DNA of 64,000 nt, taken from contig CALOGB020000144.1 of NCBI GenBank assembly GCA_942636505.2, forward strand, positions 1 through 64,000, given 5' to 3'. The translations under genes and the position numbers were made by a program. Position 1 is the first letter of the stretch, and every line of letters begins with the position of its first letter. This stretch comes from an uncultured bacterium (lineage in GTDB: Bacteria; Pseudomonadota; Alphaproteobacteria; Sphingomonadales; Sphingomonadaceae). A model generated the notes under the pieces. It was not told the DNA's origin. It saw only the letters and a program-made list of their open reading frames with translations, and did no database searches. Of the stretch, positions 8,448 through 17,383 are shown piece after piece.

Positions 8448-9110
8448 ATGCCCCGCAAGGTAACGAACGCCGCGAAACCCGCGGCATCAGACGCCGGAAC
8501 GGCTGTTCCTGCCGCAACCGGCGCGAGTGTCCCAGCCGCGACCCGCGACTATGCCAGCCAGGGACCGTTTGCTGGCGACGACCTCGACGGCAGCTTCGGG
8601 ATCATCCCGTGCACCTTCAAGGGCAGGCCCAACCGAATGGTCGATGTCGTCCACCGCCGCCTGGTCCAGTTCGGTCGACCGATGGTCGAGCCCTTGGCGC
8701 CGACCTGCACCCGCTTCGACGTGATTCTGCCGCCGCATGCGCCTGACGCCTGTTACGATCCGCTCGTGCTGGCACGGCTGATCGATGCGCAGCGCATGCC
8801 CGACCAGCAGGATCTCGCAATTCTGATCACGCTGCGCTTCGAGCATCACGCCCTGCTGCACCGCGGATGGGAACTGGCGCGCGGTTTCGCGCTTCAGTGT
8901 CTGGCCACCGAGCGTGATACGCCGGTCGTCGCGGCGATGCATGTGCCTCAGGTTGCAGGCCGAAAGCTCAAGCCCCACGTCCACCTGATAGCCTCGTCGC
9001 GGCGTATCCTCGGCTCGAACTGTGCCGACTTCGTCACCGACCTTTTAGGTGCCGACGCAAAGGCGAATGCCGCCAAGCTGTGGTCCAACTGGCTTGCCGC
9101 AAACGCCTGA
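8448..9110 (+). CDS. unknown protein with HUH-like histidine motif
   Basis: I chose the ATG at 8448, one base after the previous stop; an in-frame TTG at 8400 would overlap the neighbour. The first 45 of 220 residues are Ala/Pro/Thr-rich and probably flexible. The rest is compact. Near residue 165 it carries MHVPQVAGRKLKPHVHLIAS followed by SRR. A His-hydrophobic-His after a short basic loop, ending in a strand and SRR, resembles motif III of MobA/MobL relaxases (PHAH-type). No matching catalytic Tyr motif near the N-terminus was found, so relaxase activity is not supported. It could be a non-mobilising HUH relative or chance. Confidence 0.55.
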   Translation: MPRKVTNAAKPAASDAGTAVPAATGASVPAATRDYASQGPFAGDDLDGSFGIIPCTFKGRPNRMVDVVHRRLVQFGRPMVEPLAPTCTRFDVILPPHAPDACYDPLVLARLIDAQRMPDQQDLAILITLRFEHHALLHRGWELARGFALQCLATERDTPVVAAMHVPQVAGRKLKPHVHLIASSRRILGSNCADFVTDLLGADAKANAAKLWSNWLAANA

Positions 9111-9290
9111 TCGTCACCCTGCATCCACCGCTACCCTCACCCCCGGCAAGCATCGTCTCGTCGGGGCCGTTTCCCGAACCTTAGATACGCGCCTTGTGGT
9201 TCGCGTGAGCGTTCGGATTTCGCGGGGCCCCGGTCGGCATCGATCGGGACCCCGGTATCAAACCCGGGCGCCACACGCCATTTGGCGCAG
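9111..9290. other. intergenic between convergent genes
   Basis: This is a convergent gap after the cassette and after the end of the TonB receptor on the other strand. It holds GC-rich imperfect repeats (GGGGCCCCGG near 9224, GGGACCCCGG near 9246). They may serve as a bidirectional terminator, but no clean stem with a T-run is visible. Confidence 0.3.
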
Positions 9291-12200
9291 TTACAGCCGC
9301 AGCGACACACCTGCGACAAGCTGCCGGCCAAGCAGATCATACCCCATCACAGTATTGCCGCGAAGCAGCCCGATCCGCGAACGGCTGTCCGGAATAAGCG
9401 GCGGATCGCGGTCGAACACGTTGTTCGCGGCCAGCCGGAACGTCATCTGCTTGTTGATGTCGAAGCTTAGCGCGACGTCGATCCAGTTGTACGAGCCGAC
9501 GCCGGGATACTGATCGCGGCGTGCGCTCGCGTCCTGCACCGGGATGCCAGTGTCTTCGGGCGCATAGTTGTCGAGCGGCATCGCCCCGCGGTGGCGCCAG
9601 TTGACCGACAGGCTGGTCGAGCGGTCGGGCGCGGTCCAGGTAGTACGGAACTGGTGTGCCCAGCGCGGCATGCTTTCACCACAGAGATTGCCGAAATACC
9701 CCACGCAGTTCCGTGGCTCAATGGTCGGCGACGACTGCGAGCCGACGCGGGTCATCAGCGTCCCGTTGAAGCTCATGTCGAGCCGACCGACACCGCCCAA
9801 ACCAACGTTATACTGTCCTTGAAAATCCCAGCCGTGCGACTGCGACTTGTAGCCATTTGCTGAGCCACGAGCCACCCAACCTGTTGCCGGGCTGGTCGCT
9901 GGCGAGCTGGACAGCGTACCGGTGCCGGGGTTGCGGACAATGCCGCGGCAGAAGTACTCATTCCCGGTGGCCAGGCACTCGCCGATGATATTCTGCGGCT
10001 GGAGGAAGTCGAGCTGGTCTTTCAGGTCGATTAGCCAGCGGTCGATCGACACCGTCAGGCCGCGCAGGAAGCGCGGGCGCAGCACCACGCCGAACGTCTT
10101 GGTATACGCGCTTTCCGGCTTAAGTTCGAATCCGCCTTCGCGCACCGTGCACTGATCGTTGGGGCAGATAAGCGAGGCGCTGCCGTAGAGATTGTCGGGA
10201 AGACCGGTGTTGCGGCACTGCTGCAACGTCGCCGACGGTGCGAGGCGACCGCCATTGGGGTTCGATGGGTCGACCCGCGGCGCGCAAGGATCGGAATAGA
10301 AACCCTGGTTCCAGAAGATGTTGGCAGCACCTTGTGCCGTGCTGACGCCCGGCGCCGCCTGCGACTTGTTGTAGGACGCGCGCAGCGTGATGTCGGGTAT
10401 CGGCGACCAGAGGCCCTCGACCTTCCAGGTATCGAACTTACCGTCGAGTCGGTTGTATTTCGATACACGGTAGCCAGCATTGACCTGCAACAGCTCTGCG
10501 AAGGGCCGGTGTTCGATCAGCGGTGCCTGGATCTCGGCATTGGCCTCCAGGATGCTCTGCGTGAAGCGCTGGTTCTCGCCGCCATTGTTTTGCTGGAAGA
10601 CCTCGTTGACGATCGTCCGTTCCATCTCCTCGCGATATTCCGCCCCCAGGGCGATCGCGATGCCCTGTTCCGCGAGCGGCGAGGTGATGCCGTATTTGCC
10701 CAGGTCGCCGCTGACAGTGCCGACGAACTGCAACAGCCGCGGAATGCGCGTACTGATCCCGCCGGTCGCGCCGCCGTAGAGATACTGGTTGAGCGCGGCG
10801 TCCTGATTGAACGGCGCGAACGCATTGAACGGCACGCAGGACGGATCGGTACCGTTGACGACCGCACGACAGGTCGGCGTCCCGTTGACGCGGACGACGT
10901 CGAGCGAGCGGTTGATGTTGTCGAAGCGCGCGAACGGCACGTCGATGGTGTCGAGCCGCGCACGAGAGATCATGCCGGCGACATCATAGGACCACACGTC
11001 GTTGAATCCGCGCCCACGCAGGCCTGCTACGATGCGGTACCCCTCGTTAGTGAAGCGCTGCTGCACCAGCGGCAGTCCGTCAAAGCGATAGCGGACGTCG
11101 ATTGGCGCATATTGCCCGGCGATTCCTGCATTGGCGCCGCACAGATCCTGAGCCTGCGAGCCCGACAGGAACGCATTGTCGCAATTCACGCGGAACGGTT
11201 CGGTGCCGTACGCTCCGAAGTTGAAGGTGCGGTTGAGCTGCGTGTTGTACGATTTGTCGCGGTAGAACAGCCCGTTGCCGTAAAGCTCGATATCGTCGCT
11301 GATCTTCGCAGTCAGGAAGCCGCCGACGTTGATGCGATTGAAAGCGCGCTGCACCGCCCAGTTGTCGTAAGGGTTGGCCGAGGTGCCCGGCGGTCCACTG
11401 TTGATCGGAATGAAGGTGCCGTTGCCGTTGGGATTGTTGACCAGGATTTGCCCGGCGCGCGGCCCCGACTGCGGGACGATCGTGCCCGCTGGCGTGAAGC
11501 TGGCGCGCGAGCAACCGAGCGGTGAAGCGTTGGTCGGCTGGACCGCCTCGCAGACCGAATAGGACCGATTGACCAGCTCGACTGGATTGGACTGGCGATA
11601 ATTGACGAAGCCGGTGATGTTCACCCGGTCGTGGAACAGATTGGCGCCCGCAGCCAGGCTCACATCCGAGCGTCCGCCATCATTGGTCAGTCCACGCTTG
11701 GCGTTGAACCCGGCGCGACCTGCCGCATCGGTGACCGCATTGCTGTCGTTGTCGTGGTTGAAGAAGCTGTAGTTGACGTCGGCCCGGATGCCTTCAAAAT
11801 TTTTCTTCAGGACGAAGTTGACGACGCCCGACACTGCGTCCGAGCCGTAGACCGACGAGGCACCACCGGTCAGCACGTCGATCCGCTCGACCAGCGCGTT
11901 GGGGATAATGCCGACGTCGACCGTGTTGGCGAGGCCTACCCGCAGGCCGTCAATCAGCGTAAGCGTCCGCTCATAGCCTAAGCTACGCAGCTTGATCCGC
12001 TGACGACCTTCGGAATCGCTGAAATTCTGTTCCGAGTTCACCTGGACCTGCGGCAGGCGGTTCAGCACTTCCTCGATCGTCGTCGCGCCTTGCGCCGCGA
12101 TTTCCGCGGCGGTCGTCGTGACAATCGGTGCGGCAGAACGGTTGTTCGGACGCTGGATGCGCGTGCCAGTCACAACGATGTCCGACCCGTCGCGCTCACC

Positions 12201-12395
12201 GGTGCGTGCCGTGTCTGCAGCCAGCTTGGCGGAGGCGACGGGATCCCCGATCGCGGTCTGGCCATCCTGCGTGACGTCGCTCGTGACCGTATTCGACGTC
12301 CCTGTATTCGACGACTGGGCCTTGGCCTGAGCCGGCAACGCAGCCAACACGGCCACGCAGCATGTCGTGGTCATCAACCCCTTGAACAACACCAT
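9291..12395 (-). CDS. TonB-dependent receptor
   Basis: The 1034-residue outer-membrane receptor has a signal peptide from the ATG at 12395 (hydrophobic TTTCCVAVLAALPA, then AQA) and GGGGGTGA as ribosome site. The frame is open 93 bases further, but that part lacks signal-peptide character. A TonB-box-like DIVVTGTRI follows at about residue 75, then a plug domain (TIEEVLNRLPQV, LIDGLRV, GGASSVYGSDAVSGVVN). A long 22-strand-type barrel has many Tyr/Phe/Asn turns and ends in VSLRL. It belongs to the large Caulobacter/Sphingomonas receptor type. The substrate cannot be told; no hydrolase or transporter neighbours it. Confidence 0.93.
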   Translation of the reverse strand: MVLFKGLMTTTCCVAVLAALPAQAKAQSSNTGTSNTVTSDVTQDGQTAIGDPVASAKLAADTARTGERDGSDIVVTGTRIQRPNNRSAAPIVTTTAAEIAAQGATTIEEVLNRLPQVQVNSEQNFSDSEGRQRIKLRSLGYERTLTLIDGLRVGLANTVDVGIIPNALVERIDVLTGGASSVYGSDAVSGVVNFVLKKNFEGIRADVNYSFFNHDNDSNAVTDAAGRAGFNAKRGLTNDGGRSDVSLAAGANLFHDRVNITGFVNYRQSNPVELVNRSYSVCEAVQPTNASPLGCSRASFTPAGTIVPQSGPRAGQILVNNPNGNGTFIPINSGPPGTSANPYDNWAVQRAFNRINVGGFLTAKISDDIELYGNGLFYRDKSYNTQLNRTFNFGAYGTEPFRVNCDNAFLSGSQAQDLCGANAGIAGQYAPIDVRYRFDGLPLVQQRFTNEGYRIVAGLRGRGFNDVWSYDVAGMISRARLDTIDVPFARFDNINRSLDVVRVNGTPTCRAVVNGTDPSCVPFNAFAPFNQDAALNQYLYGGATGGISTRIPRLLQFVGTVSGDLGKYGITSPLAEQGIAIALGAEYREEMERTIVNEVFQQNNGGENQRFTQSILEANAEIQAPLIEHRPFAELLQVNAGYRVSKYNRLDGKFDTWKVEGLWSPIPDITLRASYNKSQAAPGVSTAQGAANIFWNQGFYSDPCAPRVDPSNPNGGRLAPSATLQQCRNTGLPDNLYGSASLICPNDQCTVREGGFELKPESAYTKTFGVVLRPRFLRGLTVSIDRWLIDLKDQLDFLQPQNIIGECLATGNEYFCRGIVRNPGTGTLSSSPATSPATGWVARGSANGYKSQSHGWDFQGQYNVGLGGVGRLDMSFNGTLMTRVGSQSSPTIEPRNCVGYFGNLCGESMPRWAHQFRTTWTAPDRSTSLSVNWRHRGAMPLDNYAPEDTGIPVQDASARRDQYPGVGSYNWIDVALSFDINKQMTFRLAANNVFDRDPPLIPDSRSRIGLLRGNTVMGYDLLGRQLVAGVSLRL

Positions 12396-13940
12396 TCTAT
12401 CACCCCCTGTGTCGCCGATCAGGCCCCGTGAATGATGCTGCGCGATGTCGACTCCTGCCGACCCTGTTCGGAAGCAGTCGGTGAACATAATGCCGCGCGT
12501 TCGTAGGGATCTCTTGCCCCGCGATCTCGTTAGCAGTGTTCGGCAGTACCATCCGGACCCTCGGACAGACGCATGCTGTCACGTCCGAAATATCAAAACA
12601 ATACCAATGTTACATAAAAGTGAAGGTGGTATGGCACTTTGTATCTTCACGCTCCCAAGCGGTATCGATTGCGACACTCTGGTCGGGTCGTTTTCCCCTA
12701 GACGGCAGCGGCTTCGCGCAGCACTGATGTCAATCGCTTCGTTGATGCGAATACACGCACTTGCCGAGAACTGCCGCCGGGGAGGTCAACGAACTTGGCC
12801 TCGCTGCTTGGTTCGTGCTTTCGCCCGGAAAACGCGTCAAATATCTGCTACTAATCGGGAAAGCCCCTGCCACGGGTTCAGTGCCGATCAAGTAGCTTGG
12901 GAGATACCTATTTTGGGTTCGTGCTTTCACACGCAAAACCTATCTCCTCGCATCTAGGCTACGTGCCTGTGCGTCCTTGATCACGTAATTATCCAATGAC
13001 GCCAAATTTTATCTAATGATAACTCGCGGTTTGGCATCAAGCCCCGGCATTGCGTTCCGTACAAGCTATAACATTCAGCGTGATCGGCCGTGGTTATCGT
13101 ATAGTATTCAAACACATATCCCTCTTGAATTAATCCCGATCCAGTCGTCCGATCAAAATGCCGCCGATGTCATACTGCCCTTTTTACATGCTGGAAAAAC
13201 GAGAATTCAGCCACGGTCCGCTCCCACTGCACGTCGCCACACATTGGGCTATGCGCGCAAAACGGGTCACCCATAGGGACCGCTACTCCATCCATGATCC
13301 CAAACTCGCCTTTGGCAGCAACCATTCTGTGCCGGCGCCCCATGCTCGTTCAACGGGCACGGAGTTTTCCGTGCGATAGCACGAACGCCGAGGGACTAGA
13401 CCGAAGCTTGACGTGGACGGACAGCCTATCTTCGGGGAGGCACCGCAGTTTAGGTGCAAAATCCCGAAAATGCGCGCGGTTCTACGTGCTTTTACGAGGA
13501 AAACGTCGGGCTGTGGCATGCGCCGGGCAACCACCGAAGGAGACTTCGTGCTATTACACGGAAAACCTCAATGACCTTTCTAGCAGCTATGGTTTGCGAT
13601 CGCGCACGCGGAAAACGCCAGCGGTCACACGCGTGTTTTCGGTCGATGAAGATACCGCCGGTTCAAGGGCAACATTTCAAGTCATGGTCGCGTCTAGCAA
13701 GCGTATTATGGGGGTACGCCTGCCGGGACGGCAGTATTCTCAGAATGATTCCTGCGCCAATGCCGCCAACGTTCGGTTTGCCAACTTCATCAGCGCAAGT
13801 CGCTGCCTTCGGAGCGTCGACGCCCGGCCATCAGATCGCTCTGGCGAGCGACGGAGAAGGCAAATAGCAGCGTTTAAGCGTCCTGATTTGGACGGAAGTG
13901 AACATTAGGTGATGCCGACCGCCTAATCTATGATCGCGAC
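12396..13940. other. 1.5-kb gene-free stretch with degenerate hairpin repeats
   Basis: No frame here looks coding: codon composition is mixed and there are no ribosome sites or motifs. GC is lower than in neighbours. The main content is a family of short hairpin repeats between 12810 and 13619. Confidence 0.55.
12810..13619. repeat. seven degenerate copies of a 25-30-base hairpin repeat
   Basis: Copies at 12810-12838, 12916-12940, 13244-13266, 13361-13389 (reverse strand), 13478-13507, 13542-13568 and 13591-13619 share roughly GGTTCGTGCTNTNNCACG followed by GAAAAC. In the better copies CGTG pairs with CACG around a 4-6-base loop. The reverse copy has a perfect CGTGC-TATC-GCACG stem. Spacing is irregular and spacers are unrelated, so this is not a CRISPR. 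The AAAAC tail is conserved in all seven. Confidence 0.6.
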
Positions 13941-14135
13941 ATGAAACCCAGCAGGTTCATCTCGCACTACGAACGGCAACTCGGGCGTGCGCTAACGGTA
14001 GGTGAGTTGGGCAAGGTCAACGAGGCCCGATTGACCAGCGCGGGCAAGCGGAACGCCGTGAAAGCCATGCGGCTAGCCCTCCTATCCCTGACCCCACAAG
14101 CCCGACCCGGTTACCGCGACATAGAAGCGGTGTAA
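13941..14135 (+). CDS. small basic hypothetical protein
   Basis: The 64-residue frame has a plausible helical composition (SHYERQLGRAL, GELGKVNEARL, KAMRLALLSL). It lacks a strong ribosome site. No family recognised. It is kept because its composition is more protein-like than the surrounding frames. Confidence 0.35.
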   Translation: MKPSRFISHYERQLGRALTVGELGKVNEARLTSAGKRNAVKAMRLALLSLTPQARPGYRDIEAV

Positions 14136-14298
14136 CCGGCACGACGCCACCTCAACATGATGCGACCAGATTGATGCAGGACGGGGTATCGCTAAGCGAC
14201 AGGTCATCGTGCGGCAGATCAATACGAATTAAAACCATACCGGCCTCGTTTCGGTTACTCCTTGAGCGAGCAAAGGATTAGGGTGGGAAGGCGACATT

Positions 14299-14559
14299 AT
14301 GCCGTTGTGGAACGAGAACGCCGTGGCCGTTGAACGGCGCAGCGGTGAGTCCGTCATTATTGGTGAAGGGACGCTCGCGGCGCTGGTCGCCGGACTGCAG
14401 ACCCTACGAGTCAGCGCGCTGAATGGAGTACGAGTCTTTATGCCGGATCGGCACGTTCCACCGTTCACCTTCGAAGGCCAAGGGCTCGTTGAGTTACTGA
14501 AGGACGCGCGGCGGCCAGACGCACATCCTACCAAGCTTCTTGCACCTGTTGTGATGTAA
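14299..14559 (+). CDS. small hypothetical protein
   Basis: The 86-residue frame has GGGAAGG about 9 bases before the ATG and balanced composition (ESVIIGEGTLAALVAGLQTL, PPFTFEGQGLVELLKDARRP). It is probably a soluble one-domain protein. No family recognised. The next 280 bases carry nothing evident. Confidence 0.45.
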   Translation: MPLWNENAVAVERRSGESVIIGEGTLAALVAGLQTLRVSALNGVRVFMPDRHVPPFTFEGQGLVELLKDARRPDAHPTKLLAPVVM

Positions 14560-14843
14560 TGGCCGACGCCACGTCACTCAGCGTCTGAATAGACAGTCGG
14601 ACAACATTGCAACTACCCGATTGCTGAACCTTTCACAGTCACGCTCTAGGGCGGTGTTTATTCGCCCCGCACCTGAGAGAGGCGCGTCAGTACGGTTGTA
14701 GAGGCATCAGTCTGGCGAAACGGGCGCCATCGTAGCAACTGCCGAAGTCGACCGCCGATAGCATACAACAAGGCAATGCACTTGTTCGAATGCCTCGCCT
14801 TCAAAATTTGCCAGCCTCGCAAGAAGTAGAACGTGTCAGCCGA

Positions 14844-15116
14844 TCAGTTAGGGCTGGAGTCATCGTCCCCACCGCTGGCAACAACCGCAACCACTGCGAC
14901 CAGTGCAACGACACCAAGCAGCGGCAAAAGGAATGGCGCGCCGGCGATGTCGTTCTTTCGCTTCAACGGCGATGCAACGCGCGTTGCCGATCCCGCAGCA
15001 CCAACCATCTTCGCGCTGTCAAAGCTGACGGCCTGTGGACGTGCTGGAGTTGCATACGCTGCACCGATAAACGCCTGACTAGCGATTGCCGCTCCAAGAA
15101 TGATTTTTCTGAACAT
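14844..15116 (-). CDS. small exported or membrane protein
   Basis: The 90-residue product starts with a signal peptide (MFRKIILGAAIASQAFIGAA, then YA). It ends with a hydrophobic segment (LLPLLGVVALVAVVAVVA) followed by SGGDDDSSPN. Proteins built as signal peptide, short Ala/Ser linker, one membrane helix and a Gly-Asp-Asp tail are common single genes in sphingomonads. AGGGGCGA precedes the ATG. Function unknown. The opposite-strand frame here is a shadow. Confidence 0.7.
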   Translation of the reverse strand: MFRKIILGAAIASQAFIGAAYATPARPQAVSFDSAKMVGAAGSATRVASPLKRKNDIAGAPFLLPLLGVVALVAVVAVVASGGDDDSSPN

Positions 15117-15213
15117 GTTTCTCGCCCCTGAAGACGGCGCCTATGCGCCTATAATTGGCTACTCGGTTCCGATAAAAGGTCAGTACACGCATCCGCCGGT
15201 AATGTCGCCCGCA

Positions 15214-15432
15214 CTATTTGGGTCGATGCCCGTTACGCCCGAGGCCCGAAAGAGGAGCACCCCTGCGGTTGGGAGAAGCATCGCTCTCCCGAAACGAACG
15301 CCATTTGCCAGTGCGGTGATCCCGTATCATTGTGATGCCGCACCTTGAGCACTCAGATCGCCAATCCGCTGTGTCGTGCCAGATTTTGGCCTTCCGCCTG
15401 CGATGGCCAGTGAGCGCGCACAGTATTTTCAT
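15214..15432 (-). CDS. small Cys/His-containing protein
   Basis: The coding part starts at the ATG at 15432 (MKILCALTGHRRRK); a frame open further upstream is not protein-like. The 72-residue protein has CALTGHRR at its start, then an HxxxxW patch, and then a C-x-x-C pair in RSECSRCG followed by MIRDH. This pattern, a short CxxGH start with a later CxxC, occurs in small phage- or island-borne proteins and suggests a zinc site formed by the Cys/His residues. The C-terminal tail is Arg/Gly-rich and likely disordered. Confidence 0.55.
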   Translation of the reverse strand: MKILCALTGHRRRKAKIWHDTADWRSECSRCGITMIRDHRTGKWRSFRESDASPNRRGAPLSGLGRNGHRPK

Positions 15433-15451
15433 GGCGTTGGGCACCCAGGTT

Positions 15452-15649
15452 TCAATCCTGCCGATATGTGAGTTTCTTCTGCCGCTTGTCCCTAGACAGC
15501 CACATCGTTGCCCACCAAACCCCTGCTTCTCGCTCGTGGCGCTGCTGGCGACGTTCGGACCTTTGTCGCCGCGCGCGGGATTTGAGAATTGAACGTGTGC
15601 CGATCGACACAGCTGCCACTGCAGGAACGATCGCAAGGAACTCAAACAT
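15452..15649 (-). CDS. small membrane-anchored basic protein
   Basis: The 65-residue product from the ATG at 15649 has one membrane helix (MFEFLAIVPAVAAVSIGT) and a strongly basic cytoplasmic helix (RARRQRSERRQQRHE). GGGGCG lies upstream. It precedes the Cys/His protein on the same strand by 19 bases. Sphingomonads have similar one-helix basic proteins of unknown role. Confidence 0.5.
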   Translation of the reverse strand: MFEFLAIVPAVAAVSIGTRSILKSRARRQRSERRQQRHEREAGVWWATMWLSRDKRQKKLTYRQD

Positions 15650-16032
15650 GTAACGCCCCAAACCAGCCGATCCCGTAACGCCTATAGGCTCCACGTCACG
15701 TTCGACGAGGATTGCTTCCTTACCTCTGTCCCATAAGAAGACTAGACGTAGCGCAGGCATTCGGACGCTGCGGGGGGACGAAAGCCCGCTGCGACCTACC
15801 GATCGTCATCGGGCATCGCTGCCAGAGCATCGGCCACGACCACGGTTACGACCGCTAGTTTTGAACCAACCGCTTTCGCGGGCACTTGCTCTCGAAAGCC
15901 ATACAATTGTGTGATGGAGCAAAGGACTGACGCAATATCACACCCTCTTGCGCGGACCAATGGAACGCTTGGAACCCGTACGCGCTAGGTCTCGCAGTGA
16001 CCGTGAAATCTATCGCCGTGCATTGTACCAGC

Positions 16033-16292
16033 ATGCCGTATGGCCAAATTCTTTTTAACGTCTGAATGATGTTAGCACGACTACGGACAAGGAAGGGTAT
16101 GATCTCACGAACGTTCCGGCAGCGTGTCAGCAGGCGCGGAAGGTGATCGGGGAGACTCTGCCTGAAGAACTTCATGGGCAGAGCAATACGATCCATCTCT
16201 CGGTGCTTATTGAGGATGCCGATCATGTGAGGGTCGCGAACATAAAATGCGTTACCACTATCGTTGAATCGATCAGCCCGCTCGTTGCGTGA
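16033..16292 (+). pseudogene. DUF6894-type small protein, frameshifted
   Basis: An ATG at 16033 opens MPYGQILFNV and hits TGA at 16063. From 16065 a second frame continues NDVSTTTDKEGYDLTNVPAA, then QQARKVIGETLPEEL, IHLSVLIEDADHVRV and SISPLVA, ending at 16292. Order and spacing match DUF6894: an aromatic N-terminal strand, a D-x-E-G-x-D-L turn, an Ala-rich helix, then two strands. The intact relative lies at 23488. One missing base near 16063 would restore it to about 86 residues. A frame on the other strand over the same bases is a shadow. Confidence 0.6.
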
Positions 16293-16437
16293 CCAAAACC
16301 CCGGCTGATCAGCTATGGCGCTGATCGCTTAGTTTGCCAGCTCTTCAGCAGTTGGGCTAACATTGGCACTTGTCAGGCAGACACCAAATCGGCTTCACCG
16401 CCGCTGAGGTCGAGCGGCTAAGGCGTTTTGTGTGCGT

Positions 16438-16554
16438 ATGGTAATCTTCGGCGGCCTCGCGTGTTGGGCGGCGTCCCTCCTGATTTTCGCCATCTCGTTT
16501 CTCGGGGTGAAGATCAGTCGCCGGATACGCCTCTGGTTCATGGGCGACGATTAA
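16438..16554 (+). CDS. 38-residue single-pass membrane micro-protein
   Basis: An ATG opens a frame with a hydrophobic helix (GLACWAASLLIFAISFLGV) followed by a basic patch (KISRRIRLWF) and an acidic end. Topology is sensible by the positive-inside rule. The ribosome site is weak (AAGGCG, about 13 bases upstream). Confidence 0.3.
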   Translation: MVIFGGLACWAASLLIFAISFLGVKISRRIRLWFMGDD

Positions 16555-16790
16555 CCCAACATCGATCGCGGTCGTCCAGGTGATGAACGAGAACGGCGTC
16601 TGTATCCGGATCCGGTTCGGAGCGGTTACCTACCCTAACCCGATCGCTGATCGTCCAAAGCCCCTTTCCGACAGATCGGGGCGGCGCAGCGACCGGTCTA
16701 CGACTTGCACGGCTTTTGCCCAGATGAAACAGGTCCGGGTTTGAGACCTAGCGACGTTGCATTAATTGGACAGCCAACCTAACCTATTTC

Positions 16791-16922
16791 ATGCATGTCG
16801 TTAGCCCCCTTTCGACAGCGTACCTTTGGGCGGCTTCGGTCGTCCTTTTCTATGCGCTAGCCTGTCGTAGCTTGGCTCACACGTTCCATCCGGACGAAGA
16901 AGGGGAAGAGGTCGGGGCCTGA
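16791..16922 (+). CDS. 43-residue single-pass membrane micro-protein
   Basis: An ATG opens a frame with a hydrophobic helix (TAYLWAASVVLFYALACRSL) and an acidic C-terminal tail (HPDEEGEEVGA). There is no clear ribosome site. Kept only because the layout resembles the frame at 16438. Confidence 0.3.
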   Translation: MHVVSPLSTAYLWAASVVLFYALACRSLAHTFHPDEEGEEVGA

Positions 16923-17383
16923 GGCAGAGCGGCATAACGGGTCGGTAACAGCCTTACTCCTCGGTTCGTACCGCTGCGGCGGGGCTAAGACTTTCGTAAC
17001 GCCCGCCGGATCGCGGTCGCTCCGTGATCGCTCGGAGGATTCGCCGGCGCACCACCCACCAGATTATACCCTTGTGAGGAAGGGCAGGAGTCCGAAATTT
17101 AAGCACGATACTTCCGCGTCACTAGCGCGGTTTCTCACCGGGCTGAATTATGAGGGGATTCCCGTCGCCCCGGTTTTTGATTCAGCCCCCATGCCGGTGC
17201 TGGATGCCGGGATGCATGGCTCGAGCATTTTCGGAAGGTTTCTGGACAGGGTCCAGTCTTTCGACATTCGCCGCGGCTGACGCATGTTCCATAAACCCGC
17301 GAGTACCCACTAACCGTTGGCATATCTACGTAAGCTATGTTCCGGCTACCTCATTCCGACAGATTACCCAGTCGAGTGGTTGG
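16923..17383. other. 461 bases without a supported gene
   Basis: A 68-codon plus-strand frame at 17074 and a minus frame across it exist, but neither has a ribosome site or protein-like composition. Nothing else was seen before the end of the recombinase remnant. Confidence 0.4.

Noticed and set aside
10332..11525. 397-codon plus-strand frame inside the TonB receptor
   Set aside because: Shadow of the receptor on the opposite strand. Composition is typical of antisense frames.
12810..13619. CRISPR array or integron attC series
   Set aside because: Copies are too divergent and irregularly spaced for CRISPR and one is inverted; the paired 7-base core boxes of attC sites are absent.
13294..13908. 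204-codon plus frame
   Set aside because: It runs through the hairpin repeats and has no protein-like character.
15855..16226. 123-codon minus frame
   Set aside because: It lies over the DUF6894-like sequence on the plus strand, which matches a known family even though it is frameshifted.
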